Shown piece by piece: positions 50,575 through 57,246 of a stretch of 64,000 nt of DNA (position 1 is its first letter; every line of letters begins with the position of its first letter). Source of the DNA: DAMCAP01 sp032059445 (GTDB lineage Bacteria > Bacillota > Clostridia > Oscillospirales > Ruminococcaceae); NCBI GenBank assembly GCA_032059445.1, contig DAMCAP010000001.1, positions 62,001-126,000 on the forward strand, in the 5' to 3' direction. The notes under the pieces are model-generated. The model did no database searches. It was not told the DNA's origin and was given only the letters and a program-made list of their open reading frames with translations. The position numbers and the translations under genes were made by a program.

Positions 50575-51399
50575 ATGCTGGACTTTTTTAAATACGAGCA
50601 GTGCGGTAAGGTGCTGATGCTGCCCATCGAGGAAATATGCCCCAACCCCTCCCAGCCACGGCGGATGATCAATCGGGAGGAGCTAGAAGGGCTGAGCAAC
50701 TCGATCAAAGAAAACGGCCTGATCTACCCTATTACCGTACGTAAGACAAGCCGTGGCTTTGAGCTGATAACCGGTCAACGGCGCATCGCCGCCTTTAAAG
50801 CGCTGGGGCGGGATAAAATCCCCGCCATCGTCGAGGAGCTGGAGGACAGCAAAGCCCCGATGAAATCTCTGGTGGAGAATATACAGCGCAGTCAGCTCTC
50901 CTTTGTGGATGAGGCGCTGGCAATGGGCAACATACTAGCCACCCAAAATCTTACCCAAATGCAGCTTGCCAAGGTACTGGGCGTCAGCCAGTCGGCCATC
51001 GCAAATAAGCTTCGGATCCTGCGCTTTCACCCTGTCACCCTCGAAAAAATGCTGGAGCACGGCCTTACCGAGCGGCATGCACGGGCGATGCTGCCCCTGC
51101 TTGAAACTGATAAGATCGACGAAGTGCTGGACAAGGTGGTGCAAAAGCAGCTCAATGTAGCGCAGACTGAGGCACTGGTCAAGGATACCCTTGCCCATAA
51201 GCCGGGCAAAAAACCGATCAAGGTATTGGTACGGGATGTAAGGCTCTTTGTTACCACCATCAACAAGGCAGTGGAGGTTATGAAGCAATCGGGCATCGGC
51301 GCCACCACCCACAAGGCTGAAGATGAGCAAAGCATCGTCTATACCATCACCATCCCCAAGACCTCAGCAGCAAAGGCTCGAAGCCATGTATCTACTTAA
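50575..51399 (+). CDS. ParB/Noc-like DNA-binding protein (second ParB family member)
   Basis: This 274-aa protein has the ParB N-terminal domain (PIEEICPNPSQPRRMI, ITGQRRIAAFKALG) and a KorB-type helix-turn-helix (LTQMQLAKVLGVSQSAIANKLRILRF). The CTP/arginine patch reads GQRRIAA instead of the GERRWRAA of the true ParB at 20953, as seen in Noc nucleoid-occlusion proteins. It starts with short MLDFFKYEQCGKV, reminiscent of the amphipathic N-terminus of Noc. AAGGAGGTGG supports the start, with an extended -10 (TGGTATAAT) shortly before. Noc is the best guess; a paralogous partition protein is the alternative. Confidence 0.85.
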   Translation: MLDFFKYEQCGKVLMLPIEEICPNPSQPRRMINREELEGLSNSIKENGLIYPITVRKTSRGFELITGQRRIAAFKALGRDKIPAIVEELEDSKAPMKSLVENIQRSQLSFVDEALAMGNILATQNLTQMQLAKVLGVSQSAIANKLRILRFHPVTLEKMLEHGLTERHARAMLPLLETDKIDEVLDKVVQKQLNVAQTEALVKDTLAHKPGKKPIKVLVRDVRLFVTTINKAVEVMKQSGIGATTHKAEDEQSIVYTITIPKTSAAKARSHVST

Positions 51400-51411
51400 T
51401 CGGATAAAAAT

Positions 51412-51443
51412 AAAAAGCATCAGCTTAATGCTGATGCTTTTTT
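51412..51443. terminator. Bidirectional terminator
   Basis: AAAAAGCATCAGC-TTAAT-GCTGATGCTTTTTT. It can end the noc-like gene on plus and tRNA-Glu on minus. Confidence 0.9.
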
Positions 51444-51517
51444 GGTGACCCGTAGGGGAATCGAACCCCTGTTACTTCCGTGAAAGGGAGGTGTCTTAAC
51501 CGCTTGACCAACGGGCC
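51443..51517 (-). tRNA. tRNA-Glu (anticodon TTC)
   Basis: 75 nt with encoded CCA. Acceptor GGCCCGT/ACGGGTC (with one G-U pair), anticodon loop CTTTCAC with TTC, T-arm AGGGGTTCGATTCCCCT. The anticodon stem CCTCC/GGAAG has one C-A mismatch. Confidence 0.92.
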
Positions 51518-51523
51518 GTATCA

Positions 51524-51600
51524 TGGTAGCGGCAATTGGATTTGAACCAACGACACTTCGGGTATGAACCGAATGCTCTAGCCAACTGAGCTATGCCGCC
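51524..51600 (-). tRNA. tRNA-Met, elongator (anticodon CAT)
   Basis: 77 nt with encoded CCA. Acceptor GGCGGCA/TGCCGCT, anticodon stem-loop TTCGG-TTCATAC-CCGAA, T-loop TGGTTCAAATCCA. The paired first base (G-U) and lack of the three-G anticodon stem mark it as elongator. A lysidine-modified Ile2 cannot be fully excluded. Confidence 0.9.
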
Positions 51601-51716
51601 ATCTGTGATAGCTTGTTCATTATATCATGGGGTTTAAGCCTTGTCAATAGATAATTTTAATTAATATCGTCAGTTATTATAGAAAAAAACAAGCTTTTAC
51701 CTGCTATAAATAGAGG

Positions 51717-51737
51717 CGAAATTTACAGTAAATTTCG
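51717..51737. promoter_or_regulatory. 21-bp perfect palindrome
   Basis: CGAAATTTAC-A-GTAAATTTCG, 10-bp arms. It lies in a 310-base stretch with no gene, 318 bases after the Noc-like gene. It could be a protein-binding site; its protein is unknown. Confidence 0.5.
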
Positions 51738-51832
51738 TCAAGCAAGACAATTCTAATTGTGATATGTTGCTCTCTCAAAGTCACCATCGGGTACAGATTA
51801 AGCTACTGTGCTTGCTAATTGTAACAGGCAGT

Positions 51833-52027
51833 TTACCGCAGTGGTACGATATCCAGCGATTGCAAAAGAGCAAAATACTGCATCTCTAGATTGGATACAA
51901 GGTGATCGATTGCCGATGTAGGGCGAAATCCTTCAAGCTCTTTTGCATGATGCATACTCACAGCTCGCAGTCCCTTAGCATCGGGTGGGATTGTGGATGA
52001 TGTCCCGATGTACCTAGCACTCGACCA
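51833..52027 (-). pseudogene. Possible truncated coding remnant
   Basis: On the minus strand a 64-codon frame ends at TAA (51835-51833) and reads IPPDAKGLRAVSMHHAKEL, EGFRPTSAIDHLVSNLEMQY and FALLQSLDIVPLR. Composition is protein-like, but two stops (TAA TAG) sit just upstream and no start with a ribosome-binding site is seen. I do not recognise a family. It may be the 3' end of a lost gene or chance. Confidence 0.3.
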
Positions 52028-52126
52028 CTATTACGCCACGTTACTTATTGTATATCAAAACGATCAAAAGATACGTCACAGCGCTAATAAAAAGCGTAGT
52101 ATCGTATTTTTTGCGGACTGCTGTAC

Positions 52127-52915
52127 TTATAAAGGCAGGCACAGCTTATGGTGGCTGTCTTTCATATTGCGAGAGAGGTAGAATTGGTATGCACCCTCTC
52201 GCTTACGGTTACAGCTTACTTCGAGAGATACACAGCCGGCTCTGACAGCAAGCTCCCGCGCGGTGTCAAAGAGCCTTTTACCAAGCCCTGTACCCTGATA
52301 TCCTAGCAGCACCACCAGCTCCTGGATCTCAGCCACCCTAGCACCATGATGCAGCAGGCTTTGAATATGCAAGCTAACCAACCCCACAGCATTGGCACCA
52401 TCAAAGGCAAGATAATATGCAACCTGCCGATCATTTAGGTTGCAGGCATAGACCTGCATTACTCCAGATCGATCAAGTTCCTCACCCTCAAGATAGGTAA
52501 GTAGTGCATAGACCTCCGGAAAATCCTCCAAAGCAGCCTCTCGTATAATTGGCATGGTACGCACCTCTGCTTGACAACCAAAATTAGGTTTTTCTTGGGT
52601 AAATGGCTCACGGCAATGAGAGCGAAGCTCCTGCTTTACAGCACCAAAGCTCAGGTAATTTCCTCTCGCTTCTGCGAGGCTGAGCCCGTGGTTTTGGTCA
52701 CTGGGCTCTGTATCATTAGTGATAAACAGATCAATCTCCCACATGCACACAGGGCAGATATAAGCAAGGGCATCCCCACCGTTTGGTATGGTTATATAGC
52801 CACAGCAGGGGCAAGGAGCATCTCCCACGGGAGCTATTATGCCTTGAGGCTCGCTCTCCTTAAAAGGCTCGCCGCAGCCTGCTTGGGGTAGAAAAGGGTC
52901 GTTAAAATCTCGCAT
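52127..52915 (-). CDS. CPCC Cys-rich domain fused to PhnO-like GNAT acetyltransferase
   Basis: This 262-aa protein has two parts. The N-terminus (about 30-105) carries CPCCGYITI, YICPVCMWE and the downstream SLAEARGNYLSFGA of the CPCC cysteine-rich zinc domain. The C-terminus (about 120-262) is a GNAT domain close to aminoalkylphosphonate acetyltransferase PhnO (IQELVVLLGYQGTGLGKRLFD, EVSCNRKREGAYQFYL). Start 52915 follows GGGGGATG; an in-frame Met at 52972 has no ribosome-binding site. Both domains usually occur alone. No other phosphonate genes are nearby, so the acetylated substrate is unknown. Confidence 0.8.
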   Translation of the reverse strand: MRDFNDPFLPQAGCGEPFKESEPQGIIAPVGDAPCPCCGYITIPNGGDALAYICPVCMWEIDLFITNDTEPSDQNHGLSLAEARGNYLSFGAVKQELRSHCREPFTQEKPNFGCQAEVRTMPIIREAALEDFPEVYALLTYLEGEELDRSGVMQVYACNLNDRQVAYYLAFDGANAVGLVSLHIQSLLHHGARVAEIQELVVLLGYQGTGLGKRLFDTARELAVRAGCVSLEVSCNRKREGAYQFYLSRNMKDSHHKLCLPL

Positions 52916-53182
52916 AGCATCCCCCAACCATATACGTAAATATTTTGCCAACATAAGCAGATGTGGTTCCATCGTAACAGTGACGCCAATATACCTATCA
53001 TCATTATATTATAAACCCTCAAGATCACATGTGCAATACTACACAACCAAGGGTAAAATGCCAGATGTTTTGCTTGCAGCTTATGCCGACTAGCAAAACT
53101 CATAATAGAATCATAATACTCATTATCGCACTGGAATCTCAATATTGAATGTGGTACACTTGATGTGCCAATTACTGCAAAA

Positions 53183-53243
53183 AACCTCCTTTTGCTAAAA
53201 TGCGGTAGGGTACCTACATCATTTTGAAGCAATAGGAGGCTTT
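53183..53243 (-). terminator. Long imperfect hairpin with U-run after the recombinase gene
   Basis: On the minus strand GCCTCCTATTGCTTCAAAATG...GTAGG pairs with CCTAC...CATTTTAGCAAAAGGAGG and then TTTTTT. It is about 60 bases and lies beyond the end of the integrase gene and the left inverted repeat. Confidence 0.6.
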
Positions 53244-53301
53244 CGTTTATCTTATTTTATTGTAAAAATACGTCTTAATATCTCGAATTGCATACAAATC
53301 A

Positions 53302-53326
53302 TCATAAAGATTTAAGCTTTACGAAA
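53302..53326 (-). repeat. Left 25-bp inverted repeat flanking the recombinase
   Basis: The reverse complement of 53302-53326 is identical over 25 bases to 54744-54768 (TTTCGTAAAGCTTAAATC and TTTATGA). It lies 45 bases beyond the recombinase stop. The core is itself quasi-palindromic, so the two copies also align imperfectly in direct orientation, including a downstream CCAGTG. Confidence 0.88.
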
Positions 53327-53371
53327 TACCCAGTGATAACTATGCCCTGATTAAGAAGTTAAGGGTGCTGA

Positions 53372-54556
53372 CTATAAATTTGACGACTTATCCATAATGA
53401 AGTGATTTAGCTTATTCATTTGATTTCGCTTGTGCTCGGGCAGGGAGTGTACATATTTTTTGAGGGTTATTGTTATATCTGCATGACCCAAGATCTCACT
53501 AATCGATTTGACATCCATACCTACCTCGATGGCTCTGGTGGCGAAGGTATGGCGCAAAGTATGGAAGCTCGCATTGCTGATACCAAGGTCATCTAGCAAG
53601 CCTTTAAAGTAATTTTGCAGTGTGCGTGGGTCGATGAAATCTTTGCAGTATTTTGACACCACAAAAGTGCAGCTGCTTCCGACCTTTTCACTCTGCTCCT
53701 GCTTCTGCTTAATCAAGTATCGGCACAGGCTCTCGGTCAAGGGGATGACCCGCACCGAGGTAGAGCTTTTGGGCGTGCTGAGGATCATTTCAGTTTTTTT
53801 CTCAGCTTCTTCCTGTATTAGATTAATCCGTTGCAGGTTGCTAGCGATGCTGATCTGTTGTTTTTTGAAGTCGATATCTTTCCATTGTAGAGCACACACC
53901 TCTCCCAAACGAAGCCCGGTATATAAGGCCAGCACGACCCCTGTAGCCAGATAATGCTCTGAGGAACATACCGCTTTCTCCAAAATGCTCTGTTCTTCTA
54001 CCGTAAGCACCCGAAATCGGCTGTAGCGATCGGTTGGCAGCTTGATGTTGATACAGGGGTTTTTGTCTATCACATTATTGATCTGAGCCTGCTTGAGGGC
54101 TGTACATAATATAGTGTAGAGATCTTTTACGGTTTTGGGTGACAAGCCCCCCTTACCGTCAACCCGCCCTGATTCCAGCTTACGGTTTAAAAAAAGCTGT
54201 AGCTCCACACTGCTTAGCCTGTTGATAGGCACCTTGCCAAACTCGGGGACGATATGCCGTTGGATACAATTATAGTAGTGTGCAAGGGTGGATTCTTTGA
54301 TGTTAAATTTGGCATATTGAAACAACCACAGCTCCAACCATTTCTCCAGCAGATAGGAGCTGGATTTTGGCATTGCTGCCTGCTGCATATTAAGCTCCTG
54401 CTTTGCCACCAGCAGCTTTTGCTTAACATCGGCATAAGATTTACCGTAAACAGAGCGATATTTTTTTTTGCCCGTCAGCTCATCGGTGGTATAAGGATAT
54501 CTCCCTTCCCAGCGTCCATCGGACCGCTTGTATATGTTTTCGCCTCTTCTTGGCAT
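53372..54556 (-). CDS. int: Tyrosine recombinase/integrase (Tn916/phage type)
   Basis: This 394-aa protein has an N-terminal arm-type DNA-binding segment (ENIYKRSDGRWEGRYPYT, KYRSVYGKSYADVKQKL), a core-binding SAM-like domain (about 65-165) and a C-terminal catalytic domain. Catalytic residues are Arg in LYTGLRLGEVCAL, His and Arg in FHTLRHTFATR, the second His region ILGHADITIT, and the Tyr nucleophile in KKYVHSLP. It looks complete and active. AAGGAGTATTTGT supports the start. Perfect inverted repeats flank it, and an assembly gap touches the right one. No excisionase gene is visible. Confidence 0.95.
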   Translation of the reverse strand: MPRRGENIYKRSDGRWEGRYPYTTDELTGKKKYRSVYGKSYADVKQKLLVAKQELNMQQAAMPKSSSYLLEKWLELWLFQYAKFNIKESTLAHYYNCIQRHIVPEFGKVPINRLSSVELQLFLNRKLESGRVDGKGGLSPKTVKDLYTILCTALKQAQINNVIDKNPCINIKLPTDRYSRFRVLTVEEQSILEKAVCSSEHYLATGVVLALYTGLRLGEVCALQWKDIDFKKQQISIASNLQRINLIQEEAEKKTEMILSTPKSSTSVRVIPLTESLCRYLIKQKQEQSEKVGSSCTFVVSKYCKDFIDPRTLQNYFKGLLDDLGISNASFHTLRHTFATRAIEVGMDVKSISEILGHADITITLKKYVHSLPEHKRNQMNKLNHFIMDKSSNL

Positions 54557-54640
54557 ACAAATACTCCTTTATTGACCAGAAATTTTACCACTATTAAATC
54601 TAAATTACTATGTTTTCCAGATTTTTTACCTTGAAAATCA

Positions 54641-54669
54641 TTGAACTATGTCGAATTAAGTGATATAAT
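54641..54669 (+). promoter_or_regulatory. Outward-facing promoter between recombinase and gap
   Basis: TTGAAC (54641-54646), 17 bases, TATAAT (54664-54669), on the plus strand, pointing through the right inverted repeat toward the GGDEF gene at 54844. It is divergent from the recombinase gene. Confidence 0.65.
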
Positions 54670-54723
54670 ACACTATAATCATACAATTATACTCACTCAT
54701 TGGACAAAATACGAGGATTTGGG

Positions 54724-54743
54724 NNNNNNNNNNNNNNNNNNNN
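54724..54743. other. Assembly gap (20 N)
   Basis: A run of 20 undetermined bases directly abuts the right inverted repeat. The true length is unknown. It could hide more of an integrated element. Confidence 0.98.
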
Positions 54744-54768
54744 TTTCGTAAAGCTTAAATCTTTATGA
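54744..54768 (+). repeat. Right 25-bp inverted repeat flanking the recombinase
   Basis: Perfect reverse complement of 53302-53326. The repeat directly follows the N run and lies 75 bases before the diguanylate cyclase start. Confidence 0.88.
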
Positions 54769-54843
54769 AACATCCAGTGGTATTTATAGTATTAGTTTTT
54801 ACGCAAATTTCAAAAATATTCTGCCCTAGAAAGGAAGTTCGTT

Positions 54844-56043
54844 ATGAAGCAGCTCTACATAACTTCTGAGATCTTCCATGAGATTCGCGTTTTGCAAAAT
54901 ACATTTCAAGCGGTGCGATTGGTAGACCCCATCAATCGTATCGCATATCACATAACAGATGCTTACAGCCCCTTAGAGCCTAGCAGCTATATCTGCCGTG
55001 CAATCTTAGAAGATCGCCGCCCTTGCAAAACCTGTATATCAGAAAAGGCTGTACATGATCGCAGCTTTTATGCGAAGTTTCAGGTGGTGGGCAACCAGAT
55101 GTTTTATGTATGCGCAAAATATATCCAGGTCGACGGCCTTGACCTAGCTTTGGAGCTGGTCAGTGAAGTAACCAACAATCTGATGCTCGGCACCGACAGC
55201 CAAAATGAATTTATCCAAACCATTAGCGAGCTCAACCACAGTCTTTACCGTGACGAGCTGACCAATGTATATAACCGTAGGTATTTCAACGAACAATTCC
55301 CTGCGCTGCTACAAAGCATCAAAGAGCCTAGCATTGTGGCGGTAGCAATCATCGATATTGATAATTTTAAAGAAGTCAACGATACCTACGGCCACCTCAA
55401 AGGTGACGATGTAATCCAGAGGCTTGCCGGTGTGATCAACGGCTGCATCAACAGCCGCAAAGGGGATTTTTTGGTACGGTTTGGCGGAGATGAGTTTATC
55501 ATCATCTACAAAAACATCACCCCCGAAGCCTTTGAAAGGCGCTTACAGGAGCTGATCCGCAAAACCCGCAACCTGATGTATGACCCCAACCAGACCACCT
55601 CTTTGACTGTGAGCATCGGCGGCGCTTTTTCGTCGGAGCTAGAGGTTATCAGCCCCCAAAGCCTGATCGACCTTGCAGACAAAAGACTCTATCTGGCAAA
55701 AGAAAACGGTAAGAATCAAGCCGTCCTCAAAGGAGGCAACATGAACAGCTTTGAGAGCGTATGCGAAAAAAACACCATTCGGCGGATCGACAGCCGAGGC
55801 AGAGTAATGATCCCTCAAGAAATCTTAGAGAGCCTTGATATAGAAAACGGCAGTCAAGTTGAGATCACCCTAAACGGCAACAAAATCATCCTCACCAAAA
55901 GAAACGAATGCTGCATCATCTGCGGCGGCACCACAGAGCTAGAGCTCTATAATGGAAAGATCCTCTGTACCACCTGCCGCAGCAAGCTGAGTGCTGATAC
56001 CGGTGAGCTTGAGCTCATAGCGAGCATGCCGCCAAGAAATTAA
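54844..56043 (+). CDS. Diguanylate cyclase fused to AbrB-type regulator
   Basis: This 399-aa protein has three modules. Residues 1 to about 125 form a sensor-like part with Cys51, Cys61, Cys64 and Cys90 (RPCKTC), PAS-like in layout. Residues about 130-295 are a GGDEF domain: DELTNVYNRRYF, active site GGDEF at 214-218, and a product-inhibition site RKGD (205-208) at the canonical distance. Residues 300-399 are a complete AbrB/SpoVT unit: the swapped-hairpin domain RRIDSRGRVMIPQEI...QVEITLNGNKIILTK and a zinc-ribbon CIIC...CTTC. An AAAGGAGG with an ATG four bases later lies in frame at the junction (Met300), so a free AbrB-like protein may also be made. Confidence 0.88.
   Translation: MKQLYITSEIFHEIRVLQNTFQAVRLVDPINRIAYHITDAYSPLEPSSYICRAILEDRRPCKTCISEKAVHDRSFYAKFQVVGNQMFYVCAKYIQVDGLDLALELVSEVTNNLMLGTDSQNEFIQTISELNHSLYRDELTNVYNRRYFNEQFPALLQSIKEPSIVAVAIIDIDNFKEVNDTYGHLKGDDVIQRLAGVINGCINSRKGDFLVRFGGDEFIIIYKNITPEAFERRLQELIRKTRNLMYDPNQTTSLTVSIGGAFSSELEVISPQSLIDLADKRLYLAKENGKNQAVLKGGNMNSFESVCEKNTIRRIDSRGRVMIPQEILESLDIENGSQVEITLNGNKIILTKRNECCIICGGTTELELYNGKILCTTCRSKLSADTGELELIASMPPRN
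55729..55743 (+). promoter_or_regulatory. In-frame internal ribosome-binding site and start
   Basis: AAAGGAGG (55729-55736), CAAC, ATG (55741-55743, codon 300 of the fusion). It would give a 100-aa AbrB-like protein, 55741-56043. It lies exactly at the junction of the GGDEF and AbrB domains. Confidence 0.6.
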
Positions 56044-56132
56044 GATCCCTACATAATAATGAAGTTAGGCCCCCAATTATTGCAGCTTGCGTCTTTTTCT
56101 ACTATATCCATTGGCGGTGGGTGCCGTCAACA

Positions 56133-56182
56133 CAGCAAAGCAGCGGTACAGAGCTTTTACGCTCGGTACCGCTGCTTTGTTT
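56133..56182. terminator. Bidirectional terminator between fusion gene and XRE gene
   Basis: CAAAGCAGCGGTAC with inner GAGC pairs with GCTC and GTACCGCTGCTTTG, followed by TTTG. It serves the convergent fusion gene and XRE gene. Confidence 0.85.
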
Positions 56183-56191
56183 GTCATATGC

Positions 56192-56407
56192 TTATTTCCC
56201 GTAGGGGGTTTTATTTTCGGTAAGCCCTACCAGATAATCTATGCTGGTATTATAATATTTTGCTAGCTTGATCATGATGTGCAGGGGCACATCTCGCTCC
56301 CCACGCTCATATTTGGAGTAGAGCGACTGATCACACATCAGATAGCTGGCTATCTGCTTCTGAGTTAGGTCGCTGTCTTCACGTATATCTCGTATCCTTA
56401 ATTTCAT
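56192..56407 (-). CDS. XRE-family regulator (small)
   Basis: This protein of about 71 aa is one helix-turn-helix: RIRDIREDSDLTQKQIASYLMCDQSLYSKYERGERDVPLHIMIKLAKYY, then TSIDYLVGLTE. It resembles Cro/C1 regulators that act as simple repressors. The start is 56407 or one of two codons just upstream (Met 56413, GTG 56416). It faces a 55-aa gene divergently, with two similar palindromes between them, so it probably controls both promoters. Confidence 0.9.
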   Translation of the reverse strand: MKLRIRDIREDSDLTQKQIASYLMCDQSLYSKYERGERDVPLHIMIKLAKYYNTSIDYLVGLTENKTPYGK

Positions 56408-56434
56408 TTTCATCACCCAATCCTACTATACATG

Positions 56435-56474
56435 AGGACAATTTGTCCTATTGACATTTAGGGCAAATTGTCCT
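56435..56474. promoter_or_regulatory. Paired palindromic operators
   Basis: AGGACAA-T-TTGTCCT (56435-56449, perfect) and AGGGCAA-A-TTGTCCT (56460-56474, one mismatch), centres 25 bp apart. They overlap the plus-strand promoter hexamers. They are the probable binding sites of the XRE protein. Confidence 0.75.
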
Positions 56475-56479
56475 AACAT
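56451..56479 (+). promoter_or_regulatory. Promoter of the 55-aa gene
   Basis: TTGACA (56451-56456), 17 bases, TAACAT (56474-56479). The second operator fills the spacer. Confidence 0.7.
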
Positions 56480-56496
56480 TATATAGGGGTGATTCT

Positions 56497-56664
56497 ATGC
56501 CAGATTATCAGAAGTTATACTATACGATGTTTCGGGCTTCAGAGCAGGCAATCCGCCTGTTGATATCGGCACAACAAGAGTGTGAGGAGCTGTACCTGAG
56601 CACTTCAAAGGCAGAAATCCTGCCACTACCGATCACAAGCAGTAAGAACGTGGACGAGCAATAA
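56497..56664 (+). CDS. Small conserved protein divergent from XRE gene (55 aa)
   Basis: ATG 56497 follows AGGGGTGAT by four bases, and the frame ends at TAA 56662-56664. The product (MPDYQKLYYTMFRASEQAI, then LLISAQQECEELYLS) is one or two amphipathic helices. The pattern P-D-Y-Q-K-L-Y...A...I...L...AQQ-x-x-E-E-L-Y-x-S is one I know from small ORFs beside XRE genes in many clostridia and their mobile elements. Function unknown. Its promoter is overlapped by likely XRE operators. Confidence 0.75.
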   Translation: MPDYQKLYYTMFRASEQAIRLLISAQQECEELYLSTSKAEILPLPITSSKNVDEQ

Positions 56665-56683
56665 GCATGTCCACGTTCTTACT
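56641..56683 (+). terminator. Hairpin overlapping the 3' end of the 55-aa gene
   Basis: AGTAAGAACGTGGAC and GTCCACGTTCTTACT are perfectly complementary over 15 bases. The left arm encodes the last codons of the small gene. No U-run follows. Confidence 0.7.
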
Positions 56684-56720
56684 ATAAGCACTAGGCTATG
56701 TATATGGGGCTACGTGTTCT

Positions 56721-57098
56721 TTACTGAGCAGGCTTTACAGGGATAACGCAGAAGGGATGGCCGGCTGGGTCAAGCATAACACGCCAGATATCAGAGAATT
56801 GCACCTCAGAGACTACCGCACCGCAGGCAATTGCGTGCTCAATGCCTTTTTGCAGATCATCTACATAAAAGTCAAGATGCTGCATCTGCTGTTGCTTGCC
56901 CTCTGTAGCAGGCCACACTGGTCTTTGATACTCAGGCACCTCCTGAAAGAAAAAGTGCAGCGCATTTTTGTCATCTTGCTCTACTACAATCCACTCTGCG
57001 TCAATCCTGCGCTTGTGCCATCCAAGAAGCTTCTGGTAAAAGTCCGATAGCTTCTCCGAATCATCGGAATCCAGTACAATTGCGCCAAGTCTAAACAT
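56721..57098 (-). CDS. VOC-family (glyoxalase-like) protein
   Basis: This 125-aa protein has the vicinal-oxygen-chelate fold of two beta-alpha-beta-beta-beta modules: GAIVLDSDDSEKLSDFYQKLLGW at the start and QHLDFYVDDLQKGIEHAIACGA in the middle, ending VMLDPAGHPFCVIP. Metal-ligand positions include His in QHLDF. AGAAGGG before 57098 sets the start. It belongs to the glyoxalase-like, possibly non-catalytic or resistance-related group; the substrate is unknown. Confidence 0.85.
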   Translation of the reverse strand: MFRLGAIVLDSDDSEKLSDFYQKLLGWHKRRIDAEWIVVEQDDKNALHFFFQEVPEYQRPVWPATEGKQQQMQHLDFYVDDLQKGIEHAIACGAVVSEVQFSDIWRVMLDPAGHPFCVIPVKPAQ

Positions 57099-57246
57099 TG
57101 GTAGTCCCTTCTTTCTAAAGCAATATTTTCCTAAAGTATAGCATTGGCGGCGTATCAGGTCAAGCATGATCTGACACGCACAAATAGCGAAGAGCCGCTC
57201 TGTACGCTGCCCTTCGCTGTGCTGTGTTACATCAGGATATAAAGCC

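Noticed and set aside
51443..51517. Aberrant tRNA-Glu because of a C-A mismatch in the anticodon stem
   Set aside because: All other arms and the encoded CCA are normal; one mismatch is tolerated, so I treat it as a functional tRNA.
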